DNA of 64,000 nt from an uncultured Erythrobacter sp. (GTDB lineage Bacteria > Pseudomonadota > Alphaproteobacteria > Sphingomonadales > Sphingomonadaceae), in contig CANLZP010000001.1 in assembly GCA_947495695.1 (NCBI GenBank), positions 765,069-829,068 of the forward strand, given 5' to 3'. Below the pieces are notes generated by a model, which did not search any database, was not told where the DNA came from, and saw only the letters and a program-made list of their open reading frames with translations. A program made the position numbers and the translations under genes. This document shows positions 50,978 to 60,887 of the stretch, piece after piece (position 1 is the first letter of the stretch; every line of letters starts with the position of its first letter).

Positions 50978-52278
50978 TGACGGGCGCTGCGACCCGCCCA
51001 ACTTTGTCGAGCGAAGATGCGCGGGCGGTGATCGATCCGCAAAGCTATGCCGATTGGGACCCTTTGCTCGACTTGTTTGACACCATTCGCGAAGCGCAGC
51101 CCATTGCCTTGGTCGAACCTGATGACGGAGAGCTGTTCACCCCGTTTTGGCTGGTGACGCGGTATGATGATGTGATGCAAATGTCGAAGGACAACGCCAC
51201 CTTCCTCAACAATCCGCAACCGGTCGTGTTCAGTTTCCGCCAAGCAATCGAATTTTCGCGCGCGGCGACGGGTTCTGACATTTTGGTCGATTCACTGGTG
51301 GTGTTCGATGCGCCGGTTCACCCCAAATATCGCAAGCTGACGCAAGATTGGTTCATGCCTCGCAATCTGGCCAAGATCGAGGGCGAGATACGCGCACTGG
51401 CCCAACAAACCGTCGACGCCATGATTGATGCCGGTCCAGAGGTGGATTTCGTCAAGACCGTCGCCGGACCCTATCCCTTGCATGTCGTCATGCAGATTTT
51501 GGGCGTGCCCGAGGAAGATGAGCCGCGCATGCAAATGCTGACCCAGCAATTGTTCGGTGGTCAGGATGCCGATCTGTCGGGGACTGGCATGGACAAGATG
51601 ACACCCGAACAGGTGGTCCAATTGGTGGCCGGAGCGGTCAAGAATTTTGAGGGTTATTTCGCCGATCTGGCCGAGCAGCGCCGCGCCAACCCAACCGATG
51701 ATGTGGCCAGCGTCATTGCCAATGCGACGGTTGATGGAAAGCCTTTGCCGCCGCGCGACATGGCCGGATATTACATCATCGTGGCCACAGCGGGCCATGA
51801 CACAACCAGTGCTTCAACCGCCGGGGCCATGTTGGCGCTGGCCCAAGACCCCGAACAATTTGCCCGCGTGAAAGCCGATCGGTCTTTGCTGCCCGGTATT
51901 GTCGAGGAGGCGATCCGTTGGACCTCGCCGGTCCAGCACTTCATGCGCACCGCCGCCAAAGATGTCGAGTTGGGCGGCCAGTTCATCAAGCAGGGCGATT
52001 GGTTGATGATGAATTATGTTGCGGCCAATCATGACCCTTCCCAGTTTGCAAACCCGCGCAAATTTGACGCTGCGCGTTCGCCCAATCGGCATCTGGCCTT
52101 TGGCGCAGGCGCGCATCAGTGTCTGGGCTTGCATCTTGCGCGGCTGGAAATGCGAATCTTGTTCGAGACTTTGTTGGACCGGATCGATGCCTTGGAACTG
52201 GCGGGCGAGCCCAAACGGGCAAAGTCCACTTTCGTTGGTGGGCTTAAAACTTTGCCATTGCGGATCAAAGCGAAATAG
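50977..52278 (+). CDS. cytochrome P450 (CYP108/P450terp-like)
   Basis: AGHDTTSASTAGAM I-helix, EEAIRWTSPVQHFMRTA, FGAGAHQCLGLHLARLEMRI; TGATG coupling to ligase. Confidence 0.92.
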   Translation: MTGAATRPTLSSEDARAVIDPQSYADWDPLLDLFDTIREAQPIALVEPDDGELFTPFWLVTRYDDVMQMSKDNATFLNNPQPVVFSFRQAIEFSRAATGSDILVDSLVVFDAPVHPKYRKLTQDWFMPRNLAKIEGEIRALAQQTVDAMIDAGPEVDFVKTVAGPYPLHVVMQILGVPEEDEPRMQMLTQQLFGGQDADLSGTGMDKMTPEQVVQLVAGAVKNFEGYFADLAEQRRANPTDDVASVIANATVDGKPLPPRDMAGYYIIVATAGHDTTSASTAGAMLALAQDPEQFARVKADRSLLPGIVEEAIRWTSPVQHFMRTAAKDVELGGQFIKQGDWLMMNYVAANHDPSQFANPRKFDAARSPNRHLAFGAGAHQCLGLHLARLEMRILFETLLDRIDALELAGEPKRAKSTFVGGLKTLPLRIKAK

Positions 52279-52315
52279 CCCGCAAACTGGTGCGCGCCCT
52301 TGAAGGGGGGCGAAC

Positions 52316-53197
52316 CTACCCCAGCAGCCGCTGCGCCATCGCGCGCACATCTGCCCCCATATCATCGCGCTCCAGCGCCAGCGCCAGTGTCGCCTCGACA
52401 AAGCCCAGCTTGCTGCCGCAGTCATAGCGTTTGCCGTCAAAGGTAACCGCGTGAAATGGTTGCGTGCCGATCATGCGGGCCATCGCATCGGTCAGCTGGA
52501 TTTCGCCGCCCGCGCCTTTGCCCTGGTCTTCCAGTGTCCGCATCACTTCGGGTTGCAGGATATATCGCCCTGAGATGATCTTGTTGGAAGGTGCCTCGTC
52601 AACGGGAGGCTTCTCTACCAGCCCGCGTACTTCGGTGAGTGCGCCCATTTCGGCGCCGGGGTCGATCACGCCGTAACTTGACACATCCTCATGCGGCACT
52701 TCCAGCACGCTGATCACATTTCCGCCGACCTCCTGATAGGCATCGACCATCTGCTTCATGCAGCCGGTGCCGCCCTTGTTTCCGATCATCAATTCGTCGG
52801 GCAGAAAAATGGCGAAGGGTTCGTCCCCTACAATGGCCCGCGCGCACCAGATCGCATGTCCAAGGCCCATCGGCACTTGTTGCCGCACGGTGATAATGTC
52901 TCCCGGCGTAGCGCGGGTCGGGTCCAGCACGCCCAAATCCTTGCCGCGCTCGCCCATCGTGCTTTCCAGCTCATAAGCGACATCGAAATGCTCAACGATG
53001 GCGGTCTTGCCGCGCCCGGTGACAAAGATCATCTGCTCGATCCCGGCTTCGCGCGCTTCGTCAACCGCATATTGGATCAGCGGCCGGTCCACTATGGGCA
53101 GCAGCTCTTTGGGGATGGCTTTGGTGGCGGGAAGGAAGCGTGTGCCGAGGCCCGCGACGGGGAAAACGGCTTTCTTGATTGGTTTGCGTGTGCTCAT
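52316..53197 (-). CDS. galU: UTP--glucose-1-phosphate uridylyltransferase
   Basis: KKAVFPVAGLGTRFLPATKAIPKELLPIVDRPLIQYAVDEA. Confidence 0.95.
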   Translation of the reverse strand: MSTRKPIKKAVFPVAGLGTRFLPATKAIPKELLPIVDRPLIQYAVDEAREAGIEQMIFVTGRGKTAIVEHFDVAYELESTMGERGKDLGVLDPTRATPGDIITVRQQVPMGLGHAIWCARAIVGDEPFAIFLPDELMIGNKGGTGCMKQMVDAYQEVGGNVISVLEVPHEDVSSYGVIDPGAEMGALTEVRGLVEKPPVDEAPSNKIISGRYILQPEVMRTLEDQGKGAGGEIQLTDAMARMIGTQPFHAVTFDGKRYDCGSKLGFVEATLALALERDDMGADVRAMAQRLLG

Positions 53198-53324
53198 AAT
53201 GCCAAGGGATAGGGTGACATGATCGCCAGCGTCAACCATCTGCTTCGGGCGAGCGGATCAGCAATTGCATGCGCCAGAGCCTTCAGCAACTTGCCAGTCA
53301 TGTCCAATCGGCTAAGAGCCATTT

Positions 53325-54605
53325 ATGGACAAACTTGTAATTCGCGGCGGCAATCGCCTTTCCGGAACCATTCCGATCTCGGGTGCCAAAAATGCCGCTC
53401 TTACGCTGATCCCCTGCGCCTTGTTGAGCGAAGAGCCGGTTACGTTGCGCAATCTGCCGCGCCTGGCTGATATCGATGGCTTTCAGCATTTGATGAACCA
53501 GTTCGGCGTCACCACCGCGATCCAAGGCACCCGGCCAGAAGATTTTGGCCGGGTGATGACGTTGGAGGCGACCCGGATCACATCCTCCGTTGCTCCCTAC
53601 GATCTGGTGCGCAAAATGCGTGCGTCGATCCTGGTGCTTGGCCCGATGCTGGCACGGATGGGCGAAGCAACCGTGTCGATGCCGGGTGGCTGTGCAATCG
53701 GTAACCGCCCAATCGATTTGCATCTCAAAGCGCTTGAGGCGTTCGGGGCAGAGATTGAGCTCACCCAAGGCTATGTCAAAGCCATGGCGCCCGATGGCGG
53801 ATTGCCGGGCGGCGAATTTGATTTCCCGGTTGTGTCGGTTGGTGCGACAGAAAACGCGTTGATGGCGGCGGTGCTGGCCAATGGAACCAGCCGTCTGTTC
53901 AACGCCGCGCGTGAGCCCGAGATTGTCGATTTGTGCAATCTGCTGGTCGCGATGGGTGCCGAGATTGAAAATATCGGCCAGTCCGATCTGACTATTCACG
54001 GGGTCAAGCGTCTGAACGGCGCCACCTATAAGGTGATGCCCGACCGGATCGAGGCGGGTTCCTATGCCTGCGCGGCGGCTATTACGGGCGGCGATGTCCG
54101 TCTGGAGGGCGCTAATGCCAACGATATGGCCTCGACTATTCATGCGCTTCGCAACATCGGTATCGAAATTGAGGAAGACGCCAAAGGCATTCATGTGCGC
54201 GCCAATGGAGCACTAAAGCCGGCCAATCTGACCACCGCACCCTTCCCGGGTCTGGCCACCGATATGCAAGCCCAGTTGATGAGCCTGTTGTGCAAGGCAG
54301 AGGGTACCAGCGTGCTGAAAGAAACGATTTTCGAAAACCGTTTCATGCATGTCCCTGAACTCAGCCGGATGGGTGCCGAGATCGAAACAGAAGGCCGTAC
54401 CGCTATCGTGAAAGGCGCGGTGGACCTGACCGGTGCAGAGGTTATGGCAACCGATCTGCGGGCCTCCATGAGCTTGATAATCGCGGCGCTGGCGGCCGAA
54501 GGTGAGACCACGGTGCGGCGCATCTATCACCTTGATCGCGGTTACGAACGACTGGAAGAAAAGCTGCAATTGGTGGGCGCTGATATCGAGCGTTTGGACG
54601 ATTAA
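53325..54605 (+). CDS. murA: UDP-N-acetylglucosamine 1-carboxyvinyltransferase
   Basis: [52 protein letters not shown]. Confidence 0.97.
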   Translation: MDKLVIRGGNRLSGTIPISGAKNAALTLIPCALLSEEPVTLRNLPRLADIDGFQHLMNQFGVTTAIQGTRPEDFGRVMTLEATRITSSVAPYDLVRKMRASILVLGPMLARMGEATVSMPGGCAIGNRPIDLHLKALEAFGAEIELTQGYVKAMAPDGGLPGGEFDFPVVSVGATENALMAAVLANGTSRLFNAAREPEIVDLCNLLVAMGAEIENIGQSDLTIHGVKRLNGATYKVMPDRIEAGSYACAAAITGGDVRLEGANANDMASTIHALRNIGIEIEEDAKGIHVRANGALKPANLTTAPFPGLATDMQAQLMSLLCKAEGTSVLKETIFENRFMHVPELSRMGAEIETEGRTAIVKGAVDLTGAEVMATDLRASMSLIIAALAAEGETTVRRIYHLDRGYERLEEKLQLVGADIERLDD

Positions 54606-54838
54606 GCGGTTCGCTTCGATACGAGCCACACTCTGATTGCACTGGCGAGGCCCGGCGGTGTGTCCGCCTTGATCCGCTGTTCATCAATCCGCGCAACCAG
54701 CGCATTGATCGGCATGGCTTCAGCTTGTGCTGCCTCAACCAGCATGTCCCAAAACACCGGCTCCAAACTGATCGAGGTCTTGTGCCCGGCGATCTGGACC
54801 GAGCGTTTAACCGGAGGGTGAAAGGGTACATCGGACAT
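54602..54838 (-). CDS. ribbon-helix-helix domain protein
   Basis: [43 protein letters not shown]. Confidence 0.82.
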   Translation of the reverse strand: MSDVPFHPPVKRSVQIAGHKTSISLEPVFWDMLVEAAQAEAMPINALVARIDEQRIKADTPPGLASAIRVWLVSKRTA

Positions 54839-54886
54839 AGCGAGGCCTAGTGTTAGGCCGGTTTGGCCGCAGCGCAAGTGCGCTTG

Positions 54887-55669
54887 CTAGCGCCCGCCGG
54901 TGACATACAGACATTGCCCGGTGACCCAGCCCGACGCAGGCGAGGCCATATAGACAACCGCTGCGGCGATGTCTTCAGGCGTGCCATATCGGCCCAGTGG
55001 AATGCCGATCATATCGAGCAATTTCTCGCGCTGCTCGTCGGTTTCGGTTCCCATACAATCGTTGAAATTCTCGGTTGGCACCGGACCCGGCGCCACCGCA
55101 TTGACCCGGATCTTGGGGGCCAGCTCAACCGACAAGGTGGTGGTCAGGCTGTTCACCGCTGCCTTGGCCGCACCATAAGGGCCGTTCTTGACCTGAGCGC
55201 CAAAGGCCGAGCGCGACGAGATGTTGATGATCGCGCCAGCCCCATCATTGGCATCCACCATAGCCCGCGCCGCAATGGTTGCGCCCATCCACACCGCCTT
55301 CAAATTGAGATCGATCTGCGCGTCGAATTTGTCTTCTGGCGTGCGGGTGAGATAGCGCGGCGCTCCATCGGGGATGCCGCCTGCATTGTTGACCCAAATC
55401 GACAGTTTGCCCAACTTGGCCACGGTCTGCTCGGCCAGATGTTCCAGCGCCTGCATATCGGTGGCATCTGTCGCCAATGGCAGCGCGCGGCGGCCTAGCG
55501 CCTCTATCTCGGCAGCCACTGCATCCAGATCAGCCTGCGTGCGTGAGGCCACGGCTACATCAGCACCGGCTTCGGCCAGCGCGATCGCAATCGCCCGGCC
55601 AATGCCCTTGCCCGCGCCCGTCACAACGGCAACTTCGCCATCAAGCTTGAATGTATTGAGAATGCTCAT
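54887..55669 (-). CDS. SDR family oxidoreductase
   Basis: VVTGAGKGIGRAIAIALAEAG, NNAGG, YGAAKAAVNSLT. Confidence 0.93.
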   Translation of the reverse strand: MSILNTFKLDGEVAVVTGAGKGIGRAIAIALAEAGADVAVASRTQADLDAVAAEIEALGRRALPLATDATDMQALEHLAEQTVAKLGKLSIWVNNAGGIPDGAPRYLTRTPEDKFDAQIDLNLKAVWMGATIAARAMVDANDGAGAIINISSRSAFGAQVKNGPYGAAKAAVNSLTTTLSVELAPKIRVNAVAPGPVPTENFNDCMGTETDEQREKLLDMIGIPLGRYGTPEDIAAAVVYMASPASGWVTGQCLYVTGGR

Positions 55670-55886
55670 CGTGTCAGACCACACCTTTTGTTACTAATGC
55701 TTGAGCGCCGGTTTGGCCGCCAGCGGCGAAGATGAACACTGGCGGATAGACTAGGCCGGCTTTGCCAAGAAGCATGTCTGTAAGAAAGTGGGTCGGCTTG
55801 ACAGCTTGCGCATAGCCTCAGGTGTTCCTAGGCTCCTATTCCAAAGCGGGCTTCGCAAAATGAGGTTCGCACATTGGGAGAGCACG

Positions 55887-58178
55887 ATGCGCGTTTGGAC
55901 AATAGCCATGAGTTTGGCGGCAGGAATGCTGGGCCAGAACGTCGCGGCGCAATCCCAATATGATGCGACCATCACCCGAACCGATTTTAACATTCCGCAC
56001 ATCTCCTCGGAAAGCTGGGGCGGGGTCGGCTATGGAGTCGCCTATGCCTATGCGCAGGACAATATCTGCATGCTGGCAGAGGAATTTGCGACCGTCGCGG
56101 GGACACGTTCGCTCCATTTCGGGCCGCAGGAAAAATCGGTGCTCGGCTTTAGCGAGGTCGACAATCTAGCCTCCGATGTTTTCTACCGCAGCCAGATCGA
56201 CTTGGACACATTACGCGCTGGCTGGTCGGGCCAAAGCAGCCGAACGCAGGAGCTGGTTGATGGCTATATTGCGGGATACAACCGGTTCCTGCGCGACACC
56301 GGCATTGAGAATCTGCCCGAAGCCTGTCGCGGCCAAGCTTGGGTCAAACCCATTACGCGCGACGACATGCTGCGGCTGAGCGAGAAGCAGATGCTGCTGG
56401 CCAGTTCGCTGGCTTTGGCGCCCGGTATTGCCGGTGCAGCGCCGCCGAATTCCGAAGTCGCGCGCTCTGCTACGGAAAGCGCTGGGCCAACAGCAATGAT
56501 GGCCCATGCTTTTGAGCCGCATGAAGATCTGAAATTTGGCAGCAATGGCTGGGCCTTTGGTGCAGAAGCAACCAAGGATGGCCGGGGGCTGTTGATCGGC
56601 AATCCGCATTTCCCATGGGAAGGCCCGGCCCGCTTTTGGCAATTGCATGTGACCGGCCCGGATAATTATGACGTTATGGGTGTTGGCATTGCCGGAACGC
56701 CCATCCCAACGCTTGGCTTTAATCGTGATGTTGCCTGGACGCACACGGTGACGGCAGCGCGCCATTTCACGCTTTATGCGCTGGTGCTTTCGCCGGATGA
56801 CCCGACCGTTTACATGGTTGATGGTGAGCGCGTGAAGATGACCGCGCGCGATATCAGTGTGCCGATGCCCGATGGTGCAGCGCCTGTTACTCGCACGCTC
56901 TATTCGACCCAATTCGGCCCGGTGGTGACGGTGCCGGGAACGCCCATGGCTTGGAGCGGGGCGATGGCCTTTGCTTTGCGCGATGCAAATTCCGGCAATC
57001 AACGCGCCATTGACACCTGGCTTGGCATCGGAATGGCTCGCACTGTTGGCGAGATTGAAGGGACCATCAGCAAAACGCTGGGTATTCCGTGGGTCAACAC
57101 GATTGCCGCTGACCGCGATGGCAACGCGCTTCACGCAGATATCACCGCGGTTCCTAATGTGTCGGCTGACATGGCCCAGGTTTGCGCCACGCCGTTTTCG
57201 GGCATGGTGGCGGACCGGGTGATCTTGCTCGATGGAACACGCTCGGCTTGCGATTGGCGCAAGGGCGATGCCGCTGCTGCCAATAACTTGCTGCCCGCCA
57301 GCGATCAGGCATCGCGCACGCGGCGCGACTACGTGACCAACAGCAATGATAGCTATTGGATCAGCAACCCGCGCAATCCGTACCGCCAACTTTCGCCCAT
57401 CCTGGGCAAGTTCGAGCGCGAATTGTCGCTGCGCACGCGGTCAAATTTCATCGAAACCGAAGCGGCTTTGGCCACCGGCAAATTTGATCACGCTGCGGCC
57501 AAGCAATTGGTGTTTGGCAACAAAAGCCTGGCGGGTGACAAGGTGTTGGAGCCAGTATTGGCTTTGTGCGCTGGTCAGCAAGGCATGGGGGCTGCCTGCT
57601 CCGCCTTGGCGCAATGGGACGGTAGGTTCGAAGCTGACAGTCGTGGGGCCTATTTGTTCGCGACATTCTGGGAGAAAATTCGTCAGAACAAAGGATTGTG
57701 GCAAGTTGCGTTCGATGCCGCTGATCCGATCAACACACCGCGCGATTTTGTTGTGGCAGGCGCCAACGCCGACACGGCTCTGGCAGCGCTGGCAGAGGCT
57801 GCTGGCGATCTGAAAAAGGCGGGAATTGCTCTTGATGCGCCATGGGGCGAGGTCTTGGCTGTCCGCCTGACCGATCGCAACATCGCACTGCACGGAGGCC
57901 CCGGAGTGGCGGGCGTGCTAAATATGCAGCGGGGTCGCCCGGTCGAAGGGGGCATGGTTCCCCAGCACGGCTCCAGCTATATCCAGATCGTTAGCTTTGA
58001 TGATGACGGCCCGATAGCCGATGCGATCCTGAGCTACTCGCAATCTACCGATCCGGCCTCGCCGCATTTTGCCGATCAGACCGAGCTATATGCCGCCAAG
58101 CAATGGCATCGCTTACCCTTTGCTCCGGCAGAGATAGCGGCGCAACAGAAGGGTGACCCTGTCAGGATCGAGGAATAG
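55887..58178 (+). CDS. penicillin acylase / AHL acylase family protein
   Basis: Signal peptide; GSNGWAFGAEATKDGRGLLIGNPHFPWEGPARFWQLHV nucleophile-Ser context; VPQHGSSYIQIVSFD. Confidence 0.9.
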   Translation: MRVWTIAMSLAAGMLGQNVAAQSQYDATITRTDFNIPHISSESWGGVGYGVAYAYAQDNICMLAEEFATVAGTRSLHFGPQEKSVLGFSEVDNLASDVFYRSQIDLDTLRAGWSGQSSRTQELVDGYIAGYNRFLRDTGIENLPEACRGQAWVKPITRDDMLRLSEKQMLLASSLALAPGIAGAAPPNSEVARSATESAGPTAMMAHAFEPHEDLKFGSNGWAFGAEATKDGRGLLIGNPHFPWEGPARFWQLHVTGPDNYDVMGVGIAGTPIPTLGFNRDVAWTHTVTAARHFTLYALVLSPDDPTVYMVDGERVKMTARDISVPMPDGAAPVTRTLYSTQFGPVVTVPGTPMAWSGAMAFALRDANSGNQRAIDTWLGIGMARTVGEIEGTISKTLGIPWVNTIAADRDGNALHADITAVPNVSADMAQVCATPFSGMVADRVILLDGTRSACDWRKGDAAAANNLLPASDQASRTRRDYVTNSNDSYWISNPRNPYRQLSPILGKFERELSLRTRSNFIETEAALATGKFDHAAAKQLVFGNKSLAGDKVLEPVLALCAGQQGMGAACSALAQWDGRFEADSRGAYLFATFWEKIRQNKGLWQVAFDAADPINTPRDFVVAGANADTALAALAEAAGDLKKAGIALDAPWGEVLAVRLTDRNIALHGGPGVAGVLNMQRGRPVEGGMVPQHGSSYIQIVSFDDDGPIADAILSYSQSTDPASPHFADQTELYAAKQWHRLPFAPAEIAAQQKGDPVRIEE

Positions 58179-58220
58179 ATCCCGGCAGCGGGGACGAATC
58201 TTAAGCGCGTAGCTGCCCGC

Positions 58221-58943
58221 TTAATACATATGCTGGCCGCCATTGATGCTCATAGTGGAGCCTGTGACAAAGCCGCCATTTTCCGCACATAGGAAGGCCA
58301 CGCCGCGCGCGATTTCCTGTGCTTCGCCCAGTCGGCCTACCGGAATTTTGGCAACGATCTTTTCCAGCACCGGCTCAGGCACGGCGGCGACCATATCGGT
58401 GTCGATATAGCCGGGCGCGATGGCATTCACGGTAACACCAAATTTGGCGCCTTCCTGGGCCAAAGCCTTGGTAAAGCCGTGGATGCCCGATTTGGCAGCT
58501 GCGTAATTGACTTGCCCATATTGGCCGGCCTGACCATTGATCGAACCGATATTAACGATCCGGCCCCATTTACGCTCGCGCATGCCAGGAAAACAGGCCT
58601 TGGCCATGTTGAAGCAGCCACCCAGATTGATCCGCATCACTTCGTGCCAATCGTCATAGCTCATCTTGTGCAGCGTGCCGTCGCGAGTGATACCGGCATT
58701 GTTGACCACCACGTCAATCGGACCGAGAGCCTCGACCACTTTGGCGCAGCCTTCCAGGCAGGCTTCGTGATCGCCTACGTCGAATTTGAACGATGGAATG
58801 CCAGTGTCCGCTTTCAACTGGTCTGCGGCAGCGTCATTGCCGGCATAATTGGCGGCGACGGTGAAGCCATCGGCCTGCAATCGCTCGCAAATGGCGCGGC
58901 CAATTCCGCGGGTTCCTCCGGTAACGACAGCAACACGTGACAT
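58221..58943 (-). CDS. phaB: acetoacetyl-CoA reductase
   Basis: MSRVAVVTGGTRGIGRAICERLQADGFTVAANYAGND...GQYGQVNYAAAKSGIHGFTKALAQEGA. Confidence 0.9.
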   Translation of the reverse strand: MSRVAVVTGGTRGIGRAICERLQADGFTVAANYAGNDAAADQLKADTGIPSFKFDVGDHEACLEGCAKVVEALGPIDVVVNNAGITRDGTLHKMSYDDWHEVMRINLGGCFNMAKACFPGMRERKWGRIVNIGSINGQAGQYGQVNYAAAKSGIHGFTKALAQEGAKFGVTVNAIAPGYIDTDMVAAVPEPVLEKIVAKIPVGRLGEAQEIARGVAFLCAENGGFVTGSTMSINGGQHMY

Positions 58944-59008
58944 AATTGTTCTCCAGACAGGCGATGGGTTCTGCCTGCTATCTAGCCGTGCCGTAGCGTC
59001 ATAGATAC

Positions 59009-59035
59009 AAAAAACCCCGCCGAAACAGGGCGGGG
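59009..59035 (-). terminator. intrinsic terminator of the 59097-59858 gene
   Basis: On the minus strand: CCCCGCC-loop-GGCGGGG followed by TTTTTT. Confidence 0.85.
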
Positions 59036-59096
59036 CATACGAATTTATCCGGGCAAACTATCTTGAGGAGAGCAGGTTGCGCTCAGCCAAGCCAGA

Positions 59097-59858
59097 TCAG
59101 AAGCGGAATTGCGTTCCGACGTAGACGGCCTGGCTGTCTTGAGTTGGATCGGCCAGCGGGCTCAGGCGATCGCGCTGCTGCGACAAACGCACACCAGCGG
59201 TTACATCCAGATTGCGCGACAGGCGATAGGCGCCGCCAACATCAACCGTTTGCGATCCCAGACCTTCCAATGTGTCAGCCGAACGGCCAGCTTTGTCTTT
59301 GTCTTCCAAGGCAATGCGCGGCTGGAAGCGGCTTGGCTTGTCAGAGGCGGTTGCCTTGGACGGCGCGAAATTCGCAAGGTCGGGCATGCTCAGATTGCGG
59401 ACCGTATCTGGCAAAGCAGTTGGGGCAATCGGGCGCGCAAAACTTTGGTAATCGCGCGAGATGCCCAGATCGTAACGCGATGTGGCAATCGCGGCGATGC
59501 CCTGTCCAGCACCAGGTGCGGAGTCGATAGCCGAACGGAACGAAATGGCGCGGGCGGTATCATCGTCTACTCGAACAGCCACGGTCACCGTGCGTTCTTT
59601 GGCAGTGCCAGAACCAGCAGGGGTAAAGCGCATGCCTTTGGCGCGAGCCTGATCGGCAACGCGCTGCGCCAATTGAGGATCAACCGAAGCGGGTGTGAAA
59701 ATGCCAAAGCCCTGACCGGATGCCGTAGTAGCCCCATCAGAAAATGCGCCCAGCGCAAGACCGGCAGAAGGAGCAGCCAATGCCAAGCCAGCAGCAGCCA
59801 GCACAAGAGGCATGGAAAAGCCTCTCTTTGCCTTGCTGTTGGTTGCCGTGGACATCAA
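59097..59858 (-). CDS. exported hypothetical protein, possible outer-membrane barrel segment
   Basis: Signal peptide; C-terminal GGAYRLSRNLDVTAGVRLSQQRDRL...AVYVGTQFRF ending in Phe. Confidence 0.7.
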   Translation of the reverse strand: MMSTATNSKAKRGFSMPLVLAAAGLALAAPSAGLALGAFSDGATTASGQGFGIFTPASVDPQLAQRVADQARAKGMRFTPAGSGTAKERTVTVAVRVDDDTARAISFRSAIDSAPGAGQGIAAIATSRYDLGISRDYQSFARPIAPTALPDTVRNLSMPDLANFAPSKATASDKPSRFQPRIALEDKDKAGRSADTLEGLGSQTVDVGGAYRLSRNLDVTAGVRLSQQRDRLSPLADPTQDSQAVYVGTQFRF

Positions 59859-60395
59859 ACAAACGCCTTTACTAAAACTGCCGTCTTTTTACTCCGAAGC
59901 GCCTGAACGGTGAATGACCAAAAGTCATAGCGAACGTTCTGCGACTCGAACAACGAATCGGCTGATTAGGGCTTACCATATGATTATGCAGAGCGCCGAG
60001 GCAAATTAATCGGCGGTTTGAAGGCATTACGCGGCATGCCTGTTGCATCAGGCACACAGAATCGGTGCTCTGCCCGGGTAAAACCCGCCGCAAGGCCTCC
60101 TCAAACCCACCTTATGTCGGCCTCAAATCGGCCGGACGCGGTCTCTCCCAAGCATTTGTGCACCGATTCGCAGCCATCACAAATCAACGCGTTCAGCCAT
60201 GGTAAAGCGCCCAGCGGCTCAATCGGTCATCCGCCTGCGGCACAATGGTATGATCTATGGTGTGACGGGCTGCCTCCGATGCCTCGACCAAAGCCTTGGC
60301 CGAACGCAGCGGTGTACTCTCGCCTCTCTCTGCTTGCCGCACACGATGGGGCGGCTATAGAGCATAACGAACACCATTTAGGATTTCGAGGATTC

Positions 60396-60863
60396 ATGAA
60401 CGCCCACCAATCAATTTTTCGCCGCCCAAGCTTTACAGCCACGGCTCGCACCGTTCTTGCTGGTGCCGCGCTAGCTGCGTTGACGGCCTGTGGCGGGGGC
60501 GAACGGCCCAAGGCTGACTTGGCCGCCTCGCAAGTTTCCACCATTGGCGTGAATTCCTATCTGTGGCGCGCCTCGCTCGAAACGGTCAGCTTTGCACCAT
60601 TGTTGCAGGCAGACAGCGCGGGCGGTGTGATCGTAACCGATTGGTATTCCAACCCCAGCAATCCGGGTGAGCGGGTCAAGATCACCGTGGTCATTCTGGA
60701 TCAGGACCTGCGGGCTGACGCTCTGCGCGTTGCTGCAAGCCGACAAGTTGCCCAAGGCGGCGGCTGGGTCGATGCTCCGGTTCAGGCCGCAACCGTGCAA
60801 AAGCTCGAAGACATCATCCTGACCAAGGCGCGCGATTTGCGGCGCAAAGCGGTCGCCAGTTAA
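60396..60863 (+). CDS. DUF3576 domain-containing lipoprotein
   Basis: AALTACGGG lipobox; VNSYLWRASLETVSFAPLLQADSAGGVIVTDWYSNPSNPGERVKITV. Confidence 0.87.
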   Translation: MNAHQSIFRRPSFTATARTVLAGAALAALTACGGGERPKADLAASQVSTIGVNSYLWRASLETVSFAPLLQADSAGGVIVTDWYSNPSNPGERVKITVVILDQDLRADALRVAASRQVAQGGGWVDAPVQAATVQKLEDIILTKARDLRRKAVAS

Positions 60864-60887
60864 CCTTCCTTCCCTAGCGGGGATCAG

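Noticed and set aside
56211-57389. 392-aa minus-strand ORF opposite the acylase gene
   Set aside because: His/Arg-rich shadow translation with no recognisable motifs; plus-strand acylase is clear.
60018-60395. N-terminal extension of the DUF3576 ORF (281-aa version)
   Set aside because: Lipoprotein signal starts at 60396; upstream translation shows no conserved or signal-like features.
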